Below are positions 1 to 9,618 of a stretch of 35,962 nt of DNA, piece after piece. How positions within the stretch are numbered: the first letter of the stretch is position 1; each line of letters opens with the position of its first letter. The notes under the pieces are model-generated. The model made no database searches. It was not told where the DNA came from and worked only from the letters and a program-made list of their open reading frames with translations. Source of the DNA: Saprospiraceae bacterium (GTDB lineage: Bacteria > Bacteroidota > Bacteroidia > Chitinophagales > Saprospiraceae); assembly GCA_016715245.1 (NCBI GenBank), contig JADKAS010000023.1, forward strand, positions 5,001-40,962, read 5' to 3'. A program made the position numbers and the translations under genes.

Positions 1-1873
1 ATTCCGTTTTATTCGCTGAACCTACTCCCAAGCTTCCAATACCCGTACTTGGGCCACCAATGTTGCTGAATAGTGTTGAAACTTCAGGTTGTTTAAGAAT
101 ATATGTTTCAATTTTTTGAGCAATTAAATTATTCTGATGAATTGATGTTGATTTATCAAATTCCAGCGCCAGTCTGAATTTTCCCTGATCACCAGTTGAA
201 ATTAATTCCTTGCCTATAATACCTTGTTTCATGATACCAACAGTCATCACAAAAAGCAATAGCACTATCCCGGTAAAAATAAGTTTGTGACCTAATACCC
301 ATTCTAAAAGTACTCCATACCAATGGGTGAATTTTTCTAATTGATGTTCGAACCAAAGTAAAAACCGATTGAATAAATTGGTAGGTTGTAAATCTTCCTT
401 TTTACCTATACGTGAAGCCAGCCAAGGTGTAAGCGTAAAGCCAACCAACAAACTGGTCAGGGTCGAAGTAACCACCACCACCGAAAACTGTTTGAGCATA
501 TCTGCAACAAATACCTGTAAGAAAAGAATGGGCAAAAACACTACTACATCAACCAATGTAATGGATAATGCTGAAAAACCAATTTCCATACGACCGTCCA
601 TAGCCGCGTTTAGTTTATCTTTTCCTTTGTCTAAGTGCTTTTGGATATTTTCTAATACTACTACCGCATCGTCAACCAAAATACCAATGATTAAAGACAT
701 GGCAAGCAATGTCATTAAATTTAGTGTATAGCCTAAAAGCCACATTACCGCAAACGCAGTAACTAATGATGTTGGTATGGCTATTACTACGATCAAAGAA
801 TTTCTTAGACTTCTTAGAAATAGAAGCATCACCAATGAAACAAGTATAACCGCTAAAATCAAATCAAAAACAACGGAATTTACGGCTGCAATCGTATTAT
901 CGGTACTATCGTCTGCAATGACAAATTTTACATTTGAATTTGAGTTTTGTAGTTCAATGGATTTGAATTTTGCACGAACTAAATTTGAAACATCAACGGC
1001 ATTACCGTCTCCTTGCTTTTTAAGCATTAAACCAATACCGTTTTTTCCATTATATCGACTGATGGTAGTAGTTTCTTTTATACCATCTGTTATATCTGCC
1101 ACATCTTTTACATAAACAGGACTTCCGGGTATTGGTATGGACACCTGCACGTTTTTAATGTCTTCCAGAGACGAAAATTTCCCTGTCAAACGAACGGAAT
1201 TTGTCTCTATTTCTGTTTGTGCTTTTCCTGCGGGTAAATCCAAACCGGAACGGTTAATCGCTTCCACAACTTGTTGTAAAGATATTTTGTACAATTTTAA
1301 TTTGGCCTGATCAACCTTTACTTGTATTTCTCTTTCTTCACCGCCTAAAATTGTTATTTCTGCTACGCCCCTTATTTGTTGAATTTGAGGCAGATAGTCA
1401 TCTTTCATTTTTTGGTAAAATTCGGAAGCAGGCAGATCGCTTGTCGCACTTATGGACATGATTGGTAAGTCATTTGGCGACACTTTACTCATGACCGGAC
1501 TGAGTATGTCTTGTGGCAAATCTTTGCGAATATTGTCTATATATCGCTGTGCATCTTGCATTGTTTTGTCCAGATCAGTCCCATATTTCAGATTGGCGAT
1601 GATGATTGAAGCATTTGGCAGTGACTTTGTAACTAAGTAATCTACCCCTTCCAGATTGGAAAGTGCATCTTCAATTTTCCTAGAAACGGAAGTTTCCACT
1701 TCGTTCGGTTCAGCACCCGGGTATCCAGTTTTAATGACAACCACAGGCTGATTGAAATCTGGCATTAATTCATAACTCAGATTCATAAAGCCTATAACTC
1801 CCAATAGCGTAAATATACTGAAAAGCACAATGATCAGCGAAGGGCGTTTGATTGATATTTCTGTAATATTCAT
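1..1873 (-). CDS. RND-family efflux transporter permease (AcrB/MdtB type), C-terminal part outside the window
   Basis: Inner-membrane proton-driven pump of a tripartite efflux system. The frame is open from the ATG at 1873 to the window edge, so about 624 of the usual ~1030-1050 residues are visible. The start reads MNITEISIKRPSLIIVLFSI, the typical RND N-terminus with TM1. Further in come the porter-domain motif YPGAEPNEVE, then TM segments with VVVIAIPTSLV and GILVDDAVVVLENI. The paired aspartates of that TM4 motif are the proton-relay residues of the family. It begins 12 bp after the adaptor gene and is surely co-transcribed with it and with the TolC-like gene. An HAE1-type (organic substrate) pump is favoured over a CzcA/CusA metal pump from the N-terminal wording, but the substrate cannot be read from sequence. 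Confidence 0.93.
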   Translation of the reverse strand, partial: MNITEISIKRPSLIIVLFSIFTLLGVIGFMNLSYELMPDFNQPVVVIKTGYPGAEPNEVETSVSRKIEDALSNLEGVDYLVTKSLPNASIIIANLKYGTDLDKTMQDAQRYIDNIRKDLPQDILSPVMSKVSPNDLPIMSISATSDLPASEFYQKMKDDYLPQIQQIRGVAEITILGGEEREIQVKVDQAKLKLYKISLQQVVEAINRSGLDLPAGKAQTEIETNSVRLTGKFSSLEDIKNVQVSIPIPGSPVYVKDVADITDGIKETTTISRYNGKNGIGLMLKKQGDGNAVDVSNLVRAKFKSIELQNSNSNVKFVIADDSTDNTIAAVNSVVFDLILAVILVSLVMLLFLRSLRNSLIVVIAIPTSLVTAFAVMWLLGYTLNLMTLLAMSLIIGILVDDAVVVLENIQKHLDKGKDKLNAAMDGRMEIGFSALSITLVDVVVFLPILFLQVFVADMLKQFSVVVVTSTLTSLLVGFTLTPWLASRIGKKEDLQPTNLFNRFLLWFEHQLEKFTHWYGVLLEWVLGHKLIFTGIVLLLFVMTVGIMKQGIIGKELISTGDQGKFRLALEFDKSTSIHQNNLIAQKIETYILKQPEVSTLFSNIGGPSTGIGSLGVGSANKTE

Positions 1874-1885
1874 TTTCCCCTGATT

Positions 1886-3029
1886 TTATTTTGTACTAAT
1901 ATTCGCTCCTTCAAATACATTGATAAGACCGGAGACAATGACAGTATCGCCCTCCTTCAAACCTTCTGCAACAATCACTTTGTTTTGCGTTCTTAGTTGA
2001 GATTGTAATATTAATGGCAGTAGCTTTTCCATTTTTTACAACATATACCTGCGGTTTATTTGAAGTACCCACCACTACAGATGCAGGAATAGCTATACCG
2101 ACTTCACCGTTATCTGTAGCTATATTTACTGTACCAAACATGCCCGCTTTTACGATGTAGTTGGAAACATTTTTAACTAAAAATTGCACAGGAAAACTAC
2201 TTCCTATATTGGCTTTGCTTCCAATCATTGAAATTTTACCCGAAAGCGTTACATCGGGTAAGACATCAGCATTTATTTTATATGATTTACCTAAATTGAA
2301 ATGAAGTAAATCTTTCTCGGTACATTTATTGTAAATCGCAATGTTCCGATTTGGATAACTGCAATAAAGGCACACCAGGCAGCAAACGATCCGATTTCAG
2401 AAAGCTTTGCTGTAATCACACCATCGAAAGGTGCAACAATACTTGTTTTTTTGATCTGTTCAATTATACTCTTCCTTTGTGCTTCAGCCGTTTTTATTCC
2501 GGATTTGTTCAAAATTGAGGTGCGTTGATTTTCTGCAATACTCAATTGCATCACTGCTTTTTCCAGTTGAACGCCTTGTATGGCATCCGCATCAGCAAGA
2601 ATAGTAAATCGATTTACATCCTGTTTTAATCCTTCAATTTGAATTTCATTTGCTTTTAATTGCACATCAAATTCGGTTTGCATTTTGCAATTGTACATCA
2701 ATATTATTAAGTTGTTGCAAAAGTGCATTGTCTAGCTGCACCAGACGTTGTCCTTTGGAGACTATACTTCCTAAATCCACATAAAAAGCATTTATTTTAC
2801 CTTGCTGTTCTGCACTTAACTTACTTTCTCTGTTTGGCTCGAATGTTCCTGAGAAAGAAATGTCATTACCCGTTTTTTGCAAAGTAATTATTTCTGTTTC
2901 GACGTGAATCGCTTGTTCTTTTTCGTACTGATATACTTTGCTTTGGGTCTTTTCTTTGTTACTTTTCAGTTTGAAAACAACTAGTCCGATGACTGCGATG
3001 CCGGCAACAATTACGATGATTTTTTCCAA
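1886..3029 (-). CDS. RND efflux periplasmic adaptor (HlyD/MFP family), reading frame broken by several indels
   Basis: Membrane-fusion protein linking the RND pump to the TolC-like channel. It starts at MEKIIVIVAGIAVIGLVVFK (N-terminal anchor), continues through the lipoyl half ISFSGTFEPNRESKLSAEQQ and GSIVSKGQRLVQLDN, a coiled-coil hairpin rich in Q/E/L/K, the returning lipoyl half IVAPFDGVITAKLSEIGSF, and a beta-barrel/MP domain. The product is legible only by switching frame near 2680, twice between about 2320 and 2375, and near 2000. After the last switch the end reads IVAEGLKEGDTVIVSGLINV and stops at 1886. Reconstructed length is ~380 residues, normal for the family. The lesions look like single-base indels, so either sequencing errors or a decayed gene. 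The order tolC-like, adaptor, pump supports the call. Confidence 0.85.
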
Positions 3030-3076
3030 TTCATTTTCTTAATACTTAATTCCAAATTATTAATTCTTAATTGAAT

Positions 3077-4396
3077 TCAGGTTTCCCGTAAATTTTTAAG
3101 GTCCAGATCTGCTTTTAGATAGTCAAATATAGCCATCAGGTATGTTTGTTGTGCCTCACGCAATACATAGTCTGCAAGTAAAACATCCTGCAGGCTTGCT
3201 GTTCCTTGCTTTTGTTGAAGTATCGTTTGGTCGTAAATTGTTTTGGCCAATTTGATCTGTTCAGTGGTTGTTTCTACCGCCATTTGAGCAACTAGTCTTT
3301 GCTGTTGTGTGTTTTTAATCTGCATACCATTTTGTTCAGAAAGCAGGCCGAATTGAAGTTCGTTGTTCTGAAGTTCTAATTTTTTCTGATTTATTTTTCG
3401 TTGAGTAACTGTACCGTTGAATAAAGGAATTGAAAGTTGAACACCTGCAAAACCAATTGGGAAGAATTTCAGAAAATCATTTGGCTGCTGGTCATAGCCA
3501 AAGCCTGTAGTTCCGAAAGTGCCAAAAAGATTGAGAGAAGGCAAAAATCTTGATTTATTTAAAGCACTAAGTTCACTCATTAGCAACCTGTTTTGAGTTT
3601 TTATCAATCGAACATCCAGGATTGAGGACGGAATGTATTCTGCTATGTCTTTATATTGAATGGTCGGTTCTATTTCCAAATTTTGTTCTGTAGCAATACC
3701 CATTGCGAATTTCAATCCATTCAAAATCTGCGTATATTTACTACTTATGTTTTCCTTTTGTGTCTTCAATTGTGCTAATTGCAATTTCACCTTGCTTACA
3801 TCTGTACCTTTGGCTAGTAATTGCTCATTGAGCAATTGCATATTTTTTAGAAGTCGGGTAGTATTTACAAGATTACTATCAATAAAGCCTAATTGGTGAT
3901 GCAAAATTTGAGCGTTGTAGTACAGATTGAAAATTTCAAAGTAAATTTGTTCTTCCGTTTTTTGATATTGTAAACCTGACAATTCAGAAGCTATTTTAGT
4001 AGTTTTTATCGCACCATACACTTGTGGACTATAAATTGGCATTGTTAATTGGAGATTGGCATTTATATTGTGCGGTACCCCAAATTGTGCTTCTTTAAAC
4101 TGTCCTTCCGGTGCTGTTGGATTAAAAGTAGATAAGGGTAACAATTGGTAAGGAAGGTTCGAAAAATACTTATAGTCTGCATTGGCTGTAATTTTGGGAA
4201 TCAAATTGGCTTTTGCTTCTTTCTCTTTTTCTTTAGCTATGGATATATTATTTCTACCCATGGCCAAATTTTTATTGTAAACCTGTGCTGTATCGATGCA
4301 CTGTTGTAATGACCAAACTTGAGCCTGAGTCGATTCAAATCTTATCAAAAATAACAACAGAATCAATATGGGTGTGTGAATAGTTACTAACTTCAT
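3077..4396 (-). CDS. TolC-family outer-membrane efflux channel
   Basis: Intact 439-residue gene. It has an N-terminal signal peptide (hydrophobic residues ~9-18, cleavage likely after STQAQ), followed by WSLQQCIDTAQVYNKNLAMG, the usual opening of the first OEP repeat, and a second repeat around residues 240-430 with long amphipathic helices. The ending (LADYVLREAQQTYLMAIFDY) is typical of the second OEP repeat. It would form the trimeric outer-membrane exit duct for the adaptor and RND pump encoded 47 bp downstream. Length is normal and no lesion is visible, in contrast with the adaptor gene. Confidence 0.92.
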   Translation of the reverse strand: MKLVTIHTPILILLLFLIRFESTQAQVWSLQQCIDTAQVYNKNLAMGRNNISIAKEKEKEAKANLIPKITANADYKYFSNLPYQLLPLSTFNPTAPEGQFKEAQFGVPHNINANLQLTMPIYSPQVYGAIKTTKIASELSGLQYQKTEEQIYFEIFNLYYNAQILHHQLGFIDSNLVNTTRLLKNMQLLNEQLLAKGTDVSKVKLQLAQLKTQKENISSKYTQILNGLKFAMGIATEQNLEIEPTIQYKDIAEYIPSSILDVRLIKTQNRLLMSELSALNKSRFLPSLNLFGTFGTTGFGYDQQPNDFLKFFPIGFAGVQLSIPLFNGTVTQRKINQKKLELQNNELQFGLLSEQNGMQIKNTQQQRLVAQMAVETTTEQIKLAKTIYDQTILQQKQGTASLQDVLLADYVLREAQQTYLMAIFDYLKADLDLKNLRET

Positions 4397-4787
<391 letters not shown>

Positions 4788-5204
4788 TTAACATTGAAGA
4801 AGCCATACGTTGAGGAAGGTATCCTTGTGAATTATTACGAAATAAGCGATGATGGCAAATACCAACGTAACAGAAATTCTAAAAATCATAGCGCCCACCA
4901 TTTTGGTTTCATACAAACCACCTGAATTGGCGTGAATTTTTAGGCCAACAAAAGCAATAATCAAAATAATGGTTGAAATCCCTAAAAGAGAGAAATTGTC
5001 CACTTTTACTTTTGACAAGACCATACGCAGCTATCAAATAGAGGATACTGCTGATAAAAATTTGACCAGACAACAAACAAGACATAGTTACCTTCCTTTG
5101 CTCTGATGCCAAATAAATCAAATATTACTGATGTACCAAGAACAAAGTCAATAACCCAAATCCTGCTAAAATCGCTGATGCAACATATATCAATGACTTT
5201 TCAT
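4788..5204 (-). CDS. Small four-TM membrane protein of unknown function, frame broken
   Basis: No named family recognised. Reading across two or three frames gives a ~135-residue integral membrane protein. TM1 is near IYVASAILAGFGLLTLFL, then a loop FDLFGIRAKEGNYVLFVVWS, TM2 near ISSILYLIAAYGLVK, TM3 LLGISTIILIIAFVGLKI, and TM4 FRISVTLVFAIIAYFVI. The probable start ATG at 5204 overlaps the lipoprotein stop (ATGA arrangement), so translation is likely coupled. Indels are needed near 5195, 5130 and 5030. The C-terminal half alone is open from 5024 to 4788. The position between lipoprotein and efflux genes suggests an accessory envelope role, which is inference. Confidence 0.55.
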
Positions 5205-5622
5205 TGGAAATGTTGATTATAGATTTCAAAAGAACTTTTTAGTTCGGAAATAATTTTATTGGCGGCATAATCGTTTTCTGCTTCCTGCAATGATTCGATC
5301 AATGCCATATGGGGATGCAACCATTTGTGCAACTCGTCATGACTTTTGCCATCCATGGTACAACTTTTATAAGACCGGAATTTTTATCCGTCAATTCTTT
5401 AGCCAGGGTTTTGAAATCTGTAGATCCATTGAGATATAAGTATTCAGAATACTTTCACTTTCTGTAAGGAAAGGTTTCATTTCTGCATTGACCATCCACT
5501 TGGCGCCATCATTCAATTCGATAGTTGCTGGCGAATTAAGATCGTGATTGGCATTATTCTTACAGCTTGATGCTGAAAAAAATAATGAAGAGAGAAATGA
5601 TCATTACATTTAACTTTGTCAT
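5201..5622 (-). CDS. Small secreted lipoprotein of unknown function, frame broken
   Basis: The start at 5622 gives MTKLNVMIISLFIIF, which after a one-base slip in a T run becomes a lipobox (SASSC) followed by KNNANHDLNSPATIEL. Then come GAKWMVNAEMKPFLTESES, a second slip near 5420, DFKTLAKELTDKNSGLI, a third slip near 5357, and MDGKSHDELHKWLHPHMALI up to the stop at 5201. The reconstruction is ~140 residues, mostly helical, with conserved-looking His residues in the SHDELHKWLHPH segment that might bind metal (inference). It follows tetR by 4 bp and overlaps the next gene. I recall similar small proteins in Bacteroidota but know no assigned function. Confidence 0.55.
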
Positions 5623-5626
5623 TTTT

Positions 5627-6221
5627 CTAATTTTTTATAATTGTTAATAAAGATTGGATCATGTTGTTTCCATTTCTGATGATATCAAATTGAAAGTTGG
5701 CAACACGCCATTTAAACATTAATAATCTGAATGTACCCATTACTATATGAATCATCTCTTCCGATGTGATCGCATTGGTAAATATTTTTTTATGTTGTCC
5801 TTCACCAATGATAGGCATGAGGTGTTTCATTTTAACAGCCATAATTTTTAGAATTGTCTCATTGATTCTTGTGCTTTCTTCCATAAGGCCGTCAGAAAAT
5901 ACAGCTACGACAAAATGCGGATTCTTGTCAAAAAAAGAAAATTGGTTTTCAAAAAGTAATGTAAATTTTTGAATTACATCCTGTTCATTATTGATCACCC
6001 GAGTATATCTTTCATCCATATCATCTGCCAAATAATTTAACATGGCAATGATGATTTCTTCCTTACTTGTGAAGTGTCTGTATATGGCACTTTCTGAAAA
6101 ATGCATCTCTTTGGCCAGGTTTTTAATGGTCAAGCCTCCAACACCTGACCTTGTCAGTATTTTGCCGGCGGCTTCTATTATTTCAATTTGCCCTATCTGA
6201 TATAAGTTCTTTTGTTATCAC
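5627..6221 (-). CDS. TetR/AcrR-family transcriptional regulator, frame slip near the N-terminus
   Basis: One-component repressor probably controlling the efflux cluster. The N-terminal HTH is clear: IEIIEAAGKILTRSGVGGLT, IKNLAKEMHFSESAIYRHF and TSKEEIIIAML, the canonical TetR helix-turn-helix. The rest (~130 residues) is an all-helical ligand domain with no recognisable specificity. The frame open from 6133 misses the first ~25 residues. Going upstream, the frame continues to about 6190, and a one-base slip there connects to a GTG start at 6221 (VITKELISDR). Full length ~198 residues, normal for TetR. It lies directly upstream of the lipoprotein, membrane and efflux genes on the same strand. 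Confidence 0.85.
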
Positions 6222-6267
6222 ACTTGATTTAACGCAGCTTAATCATTTTTGTGAGCAATGGCGCTGC

Positions 6268-6785
6268 TCATATCAAATGATGCAGGAATAAACTTAAAGA
6301 TAGTTTTGTTAATTCATCTACTTCTTCATTACTGAATTTTTTAGCATTTGTAGTTGGATATTTGACTTATGCCTTGAACAGCATAAATATTTGACTGTAT
6401 AATGGACCAAATGTTTGCCCAATCCATGTGAGATGTCTGTAAATAATTAACTGGGTAGTTACTAATTTTATTAAATATGGTGAAAGTTTCGTCTATTACT
6501 TTTCAAATTTAGCAAAAAGCTTCCGTGTTATCAGACGTGGATGGTCTATGTGGGTTTTGAATTTTTGTAATAATTCATCTACTTTACTTATTTATTCCTT
6601 AAGTTTACTCAAATCTTGGTTGAAAGAATCTTCTACCTCACTTCCGTGCAACTTGATAACCGTTTGAGCTTCTTTAAGCATATTTTCGGTCATTAATTTT
6701 GCATCAGGGTTGCCATTTTGAATGTAGCCTTTGGACAAATTTCTAATTTTAATTAGAACTCTAATTTATTTTTTGAATAGCTCAT
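6268..6785 (-). CDS. Unrecognised ~170-residue protein, frame broken by indels and a stop
   Basis: Not a family I can name. From ATG 6785 it reads MSYSKNKLE, then (after a slip) LIKIRNLSKGYIQNGNPDAK, LMTENMLKEAQTVIKLHGSE, VEDSFNQDLSKLKE, an in-frame TAA, ISKVDELLQKFKTHIDHPRL, a slip, VIDETFTIFNKISNYPVNYL, QTSHMDWANIWSIIQSNIYA, a slip, and FSNEEVDELTKLSLSLFLHH to the TGA at 6268. The continuity of a sensible protein over four lesions argues for a real gene rather than chance. It is predicted soluble and mostly helical. It lies 16 bp after the upstream membrane gene and 46 bp before tetR, so it is probably in the same transcript. Confidence 0.5.
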
Positions 6786-6801
6786 GGTATTTGTGATTAA
6801 T

Positions 6802-7201
6802 TTAATGATTTAATTTTTGAGAAATGATATGCCCATCCAAATCACTGATGCCGTCATCGATAATGCCTAACAAAACAAAAACAGGGGACAAACCCAAATA
6901 AATTTCTCCCAATATACCCAAGTGGCATTACCCGCAGTCCCAAGGGCCAACCATGAAATTATTTTTATGTGTTCCGGTTTATCCTTAAAATGTAAGAGCA
7001 AGTAACCTATTACTATATTCAGAAAAGCAAATAAGTTGCCGTGTACATGTGCAAGTCTGCTTTCAAAATGTTTTCCAATGCTGTAATTATTTACCCACTC
7101 TTCTTTACCTGGTGCAAAATCACGAAGGTAGATCAATAAAATCCATAAGCCATAAAAAGCCCCATGGTAAGAAAACCAATCGCTATATTATTTTTTACCA
7201 T
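6802..7201 (-). CDS. Small membrane protein of unknown function, frame broken
   Basis: First gene of the minus-strand cluster. ATG 7201 gives VKNNIAIGFLTMGLFMAYGF (TM1), then after a slip near 7140 LIYLRDFAPGKEEWVNNYSI and GKHFESRLAHVHGNLFAFLN (with HVHGN), TM2 IVIGYLLLHF, TM3 near IKIISWLALG, a slip near 6930, then GILGEIYLGLSPVFVLLGII (TM4) and a soluble tail ending at 6802. About 130 residues. The histidines next to the second TM are notable, but no function is known to me. Both candidate operator palindromes of this region sit just upstream of its start. Confidence 0.5.
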
Positions 7202-7222
7202 TCATGATTAAATATTTAAGTT

Positions 7223-7236
7223 AGTGAACATTCACT
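7223..7236. promoter_or_regulatory. Perfect palindrome AGTGAACATTCACT, candidate TetR operator
   Basis: Two 6-bp arms (AGTGAA / TTCACT) separated by CA, 22 bp upstream of the start at 7201. The TGAAnnTTCA style is common for TetR/AcrR operators, and a TetR gene lies ~1 kb downstream in the same cluster. Linking the two is inference. Confidence 0.5.
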
Positions 7237-7281
7237 CTTCAAAGATAAGGGGTTTTAAACTATTGTCAACAATAAAGACCA

Positions 7282-7303
7282 AAATATGACGAAGATCATA
7301 TTT
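7282..7303. promoter_or_regulatory. Perfect 22-bp palindrome AAATATGA-N6-TCATATTT, candidate Crp/Fnr-family site
   Basis: Eight-base arms with a 6-base spacer. The TGA-N6-TCA core is the half-site arrangement of the Crp/Fnr superfamily. It is centred about 90 bp upstream of the 7201 start and just left of the hsdR remnant. No Crp/Fnr gene is in the window, so the cognate regulator is unknown. Confidence 0.45.
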
Positions 7304-7317
7304 CAGAACGGTTTTTA

Positions 7318-8273
7318 AATGATCATAGTAAAGGAGGGCACATTAATATAGCTACCATATTTAGTTATGCAGCCAATGAAGATGACGTTGATGCCAATGG
7401 ATTGATACAGGATGATTTTGTCATGCTTAATAATGAACTTCCTTAGGCTGCCGATCCACAAGCAGCATACATTTCTAAAACGCAAGGTTCCGCTAACGCT
7501 ATCAATCCCATCAATAAGCACAGCAGGGAGAAACTGGATGAGCACATAGAAGATTACAATCAGTTGTACAATACAAAATATAGCACCAAAACAAGTGAAG
7601 ACTTTTACAACTACTACAATGACATATCCAAAAAGCTGAAGGATCGGGAACGGTCACCGGAAAACATCAGCAATCGTATAGACATCCTATTGGTAGTGAA
7701 TATGTTTTGACAGGATTTGACGCCAAAAAAGTCAATACACTCTATGTAGATAAGAACCTGAAATATCGTGGATTGATACAGGCATATAGTCGGACCAACA
7801 GAATACAAAACGAAACCAAATCACAGGGCAATATTGTGGTGTTCCGGAATCTGAAGGGTAAGACAGATGAAGCGATCACACTGTTTAGCAATAAGGAAGC
7901 GATAGAAGTCATCATCATGCAGCCATATGAAGACTACGTAGGGAAATTTGATGATGCGTATGATAAACTAAAAGAGATCACCCCTACCATAAATGCTGTC
8001 AATGAATTGGTGACGGAAGAAGACGAACTCAATTTCATCAAAGCATTCAGGGATCTGATGCGGATAAAAAATATCCTGGTGAGCTTCTCTGATTTCAAGT
8101 GGGAAGATTTTAAAGTAACTGAACAGGATTTTGAAGATTACAAGAGCAAATATCTGGACCTTTTTGATAAAACCAAAGTTACGCCACCAAAAGAAAAAGT
8201 GTCTATTCTGGAAGATATGGACTTTGAATTGGAACTGATACACCGCGATGAAATTAATGTCACCTATATAATT
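7318..8273 (+). pseudogene. hsdR: Type I restriction endonuclease subunit R (hsdR), middle fragment upstream of the IS
   Basis: Remnant of the ATP-dependent motor/nuclease subunit of a type I restriction system. The fragment reads INIATIFSYAANEDDVDANG, then an in-frame TAG near 7453, KHSREKLDEHIEDYNQLYNT, RIDILLVVNMF, a slip near 7710, then LTGFDAKKVNTLYVDKNLKY and RGLIQAYSRTNRI (helicase motif VI region), and onward to NVTYII where the IS interrupts. The N-terminal nuclease domain and Walker motifs are absent: nothing resembling them lies to the left, where an unrelated minus-strand cluster starts at 7201. hsdM and hsdS are also absent. Truncation, stop codon, frameshift and IS insertion together mean this is dead. 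Confidence 0.88.
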
Positions 8274-8288
8274 CAATAGTCCGATAAC
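8269..8288. repeat. Left IS end: 5-bp target duplication plus 15-bp terminal inverted repeat
   Basis: TAATT (8269-8273) is the target duplication, followed by the inverted repeat CAATAGTCCGATAAC (8274-8288). Both are matched exactly at 9619-9638. Confidence 0.95.
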
Positions 8289-8330
8289 AAAATTAAGCTG
8301 CGACTTTTCCAAAATCTAATATTTTACGTT

Positions 8331-9464
8331 TTAATTCAATATTTTTTTGCAACTCTGGGTCAATACCATAGTTGATAAATATTCTTTCCAGCAGAAATTG
8401 ATTAAATAACTCTGTTTTGATATCTTGAATGGAGCAACTGCACGTTGATCTTTTTCGATGTCTTGCCGTATGATTGCTTTAGCTATATTGACTGCCGTCA
8501 TGGCATAATTAACATGATTATGGATTTTCTCCACAGACCTTGCCTGACAGTTGTCCAATCCGGTAAACTGCTTGCCATCTCTGAATATGAATTCGATTTG
8601 AAATCTTGCTCTGTAATATCTGACTATGTCGATGGAATCTCGAGACGTGTTGGTGCTAAAATAAAGGATGGTATTTGTAACCTTACCCTTCTCATTTAAA
8701 TATTCTGTATATGCCACTTTGATGTTTATCTTTAGACTTATGGAATACACCACTGCTTCGTATATGACTTTTGCATCATCTTGAAATGTCTTTTTGAATA
8801 CACGCTTATCTATTTTTTTGAGATTTACTTTGCCTGAATATTTTTTTGGACGACCTCTTCCTGCCTTCTTCGGACCATTGTAAATATACTTTAAATTTGC
8901 ATCGGGGCGTAATCTACAAATCACCTCTAGTCCCAGGAAGGTCATTGATTCAACAAATTTTTGCTTGTTAAACCAGCCATCTACTACCAGGATTTTACTG
9001 TGTTTCCTGATTGTATTTATCCTGTCGGTAAATATCTTACAATAGTGTTTGATCAGGCCAGTTTCTGCATCTACTTTCTTCACAGGTGGTGTCTGTATGG
9101 CATCAAGATGATAGGCTGTGTTTTGTTTGACATCTATGATGGCCAAGCATCCAAATTCCATTCCTCGTTTGATCATACCTGCTACGCCAGAATAAAAATA
9201 GCCTACATTAGGTGTATGTTTTCCACTCTTTGAAAGATATGAAGGATCAAATCCAATTACTAACTCATCACCGCACTGTTCGGTGATAAAGAGCGAATTG
9301 AAAGATACAAAATCAAATACCTTCTTGAACATGTTACGAAACCTCACTTCGGGCGAAGAACTATATCTTTCCATCTGAGTAAAATTGATTTTACCTTTGA
9401 TCGTTAGAAATAACATGGTTACTTCAATAAAAAATACTTTCTGCCATTTGTTGATGCCAATCAT
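8331..9464 (-). CDS. IS4-family DDE transposase
   Basis: Cuts and pastes the IS at its inverted repeats. 377 residues, intact. Acidic triad candidates are D73 in VIGFDPSYLSKSGKHTP, D162 in ILVVDGWFNKQKF and E291 in YRARFQIEFIFRDGK. The last fits the IS4-family signature Y-(2)-R-(3)-E-(6)-K exactly (Y284, R287, E291, K298). A basic stretch GPKKAGRGRPKKYSGK near residues 197-212 may contact DNA. The first ATG at 9464 leaves a 154-bp leader rich in inverted repeats; a later start (M31) is possible. It is the only gene in the element. Confidence 0.93.
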   Translation of the reverse strand: MIGINKWQKVFFIEVTMLFLTIKGKINFTQMERYSSSPEVRFRNMFKKVFDFVSFNSLFITEQCGDELVIGFDPSYLSKSGKHTPNVGYFYSGVAGMIKRGMEFGCLAIIDVKQNTAYHLDAIQTPPVKKVDAETGLIKHYCKIFTDRINTIRKHSKILVVDGWFNKQKFVESMTFLGLEVICRLRPDANLKYIYNGPKKAGRGRPKKYSGKVNLKKIDKRVFKKTFQDDAKVIYEAVVYSISLKINIKVAYTEYLNEKGKVTNTILYFSTNTSRDSIDIVRYYRARFQIEFIFRDGKQFTGLDNCQARSVEKIHNHVNYAMTAVNIAKAIIRQDIEKDQRAVAPFKISKQSYLINFCWKEYLSTMVLTQSCKKILN

Positions 9465-9500
9465 TTTATCTAATATTGTTCCTATAAGGCTTTTTGCCTG

Positions 9501-9581
9501 AAGTAAATGCGTCTTGTGTAATCATTTTTGTAGGAGATTGTGATTACAGGTTGGCTCAAGGGCCAATTTACGCATTTACTT
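9501..9581. promoter_or_regulatory. Nested inverted repeats in the transposase leader
   Basis: AAGTAAATGCGT (9501-9512) pairs perfectly with ACGCATTTACTT (9570-9581). Inside it, TGTAATCA (9517-9524) pairs with TGATTACA (9541-9548), and TTGGC/GCCAA (9551-9566) can form a third hairpin. This may act as an attenuator or insulator that keeps transposase expression low, which is inference. Confidence 0.5.
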
Positions 9582-9618
9582 TTTACATATATTTTATTTT
9601 ATAATGTTTTTATCAAAA

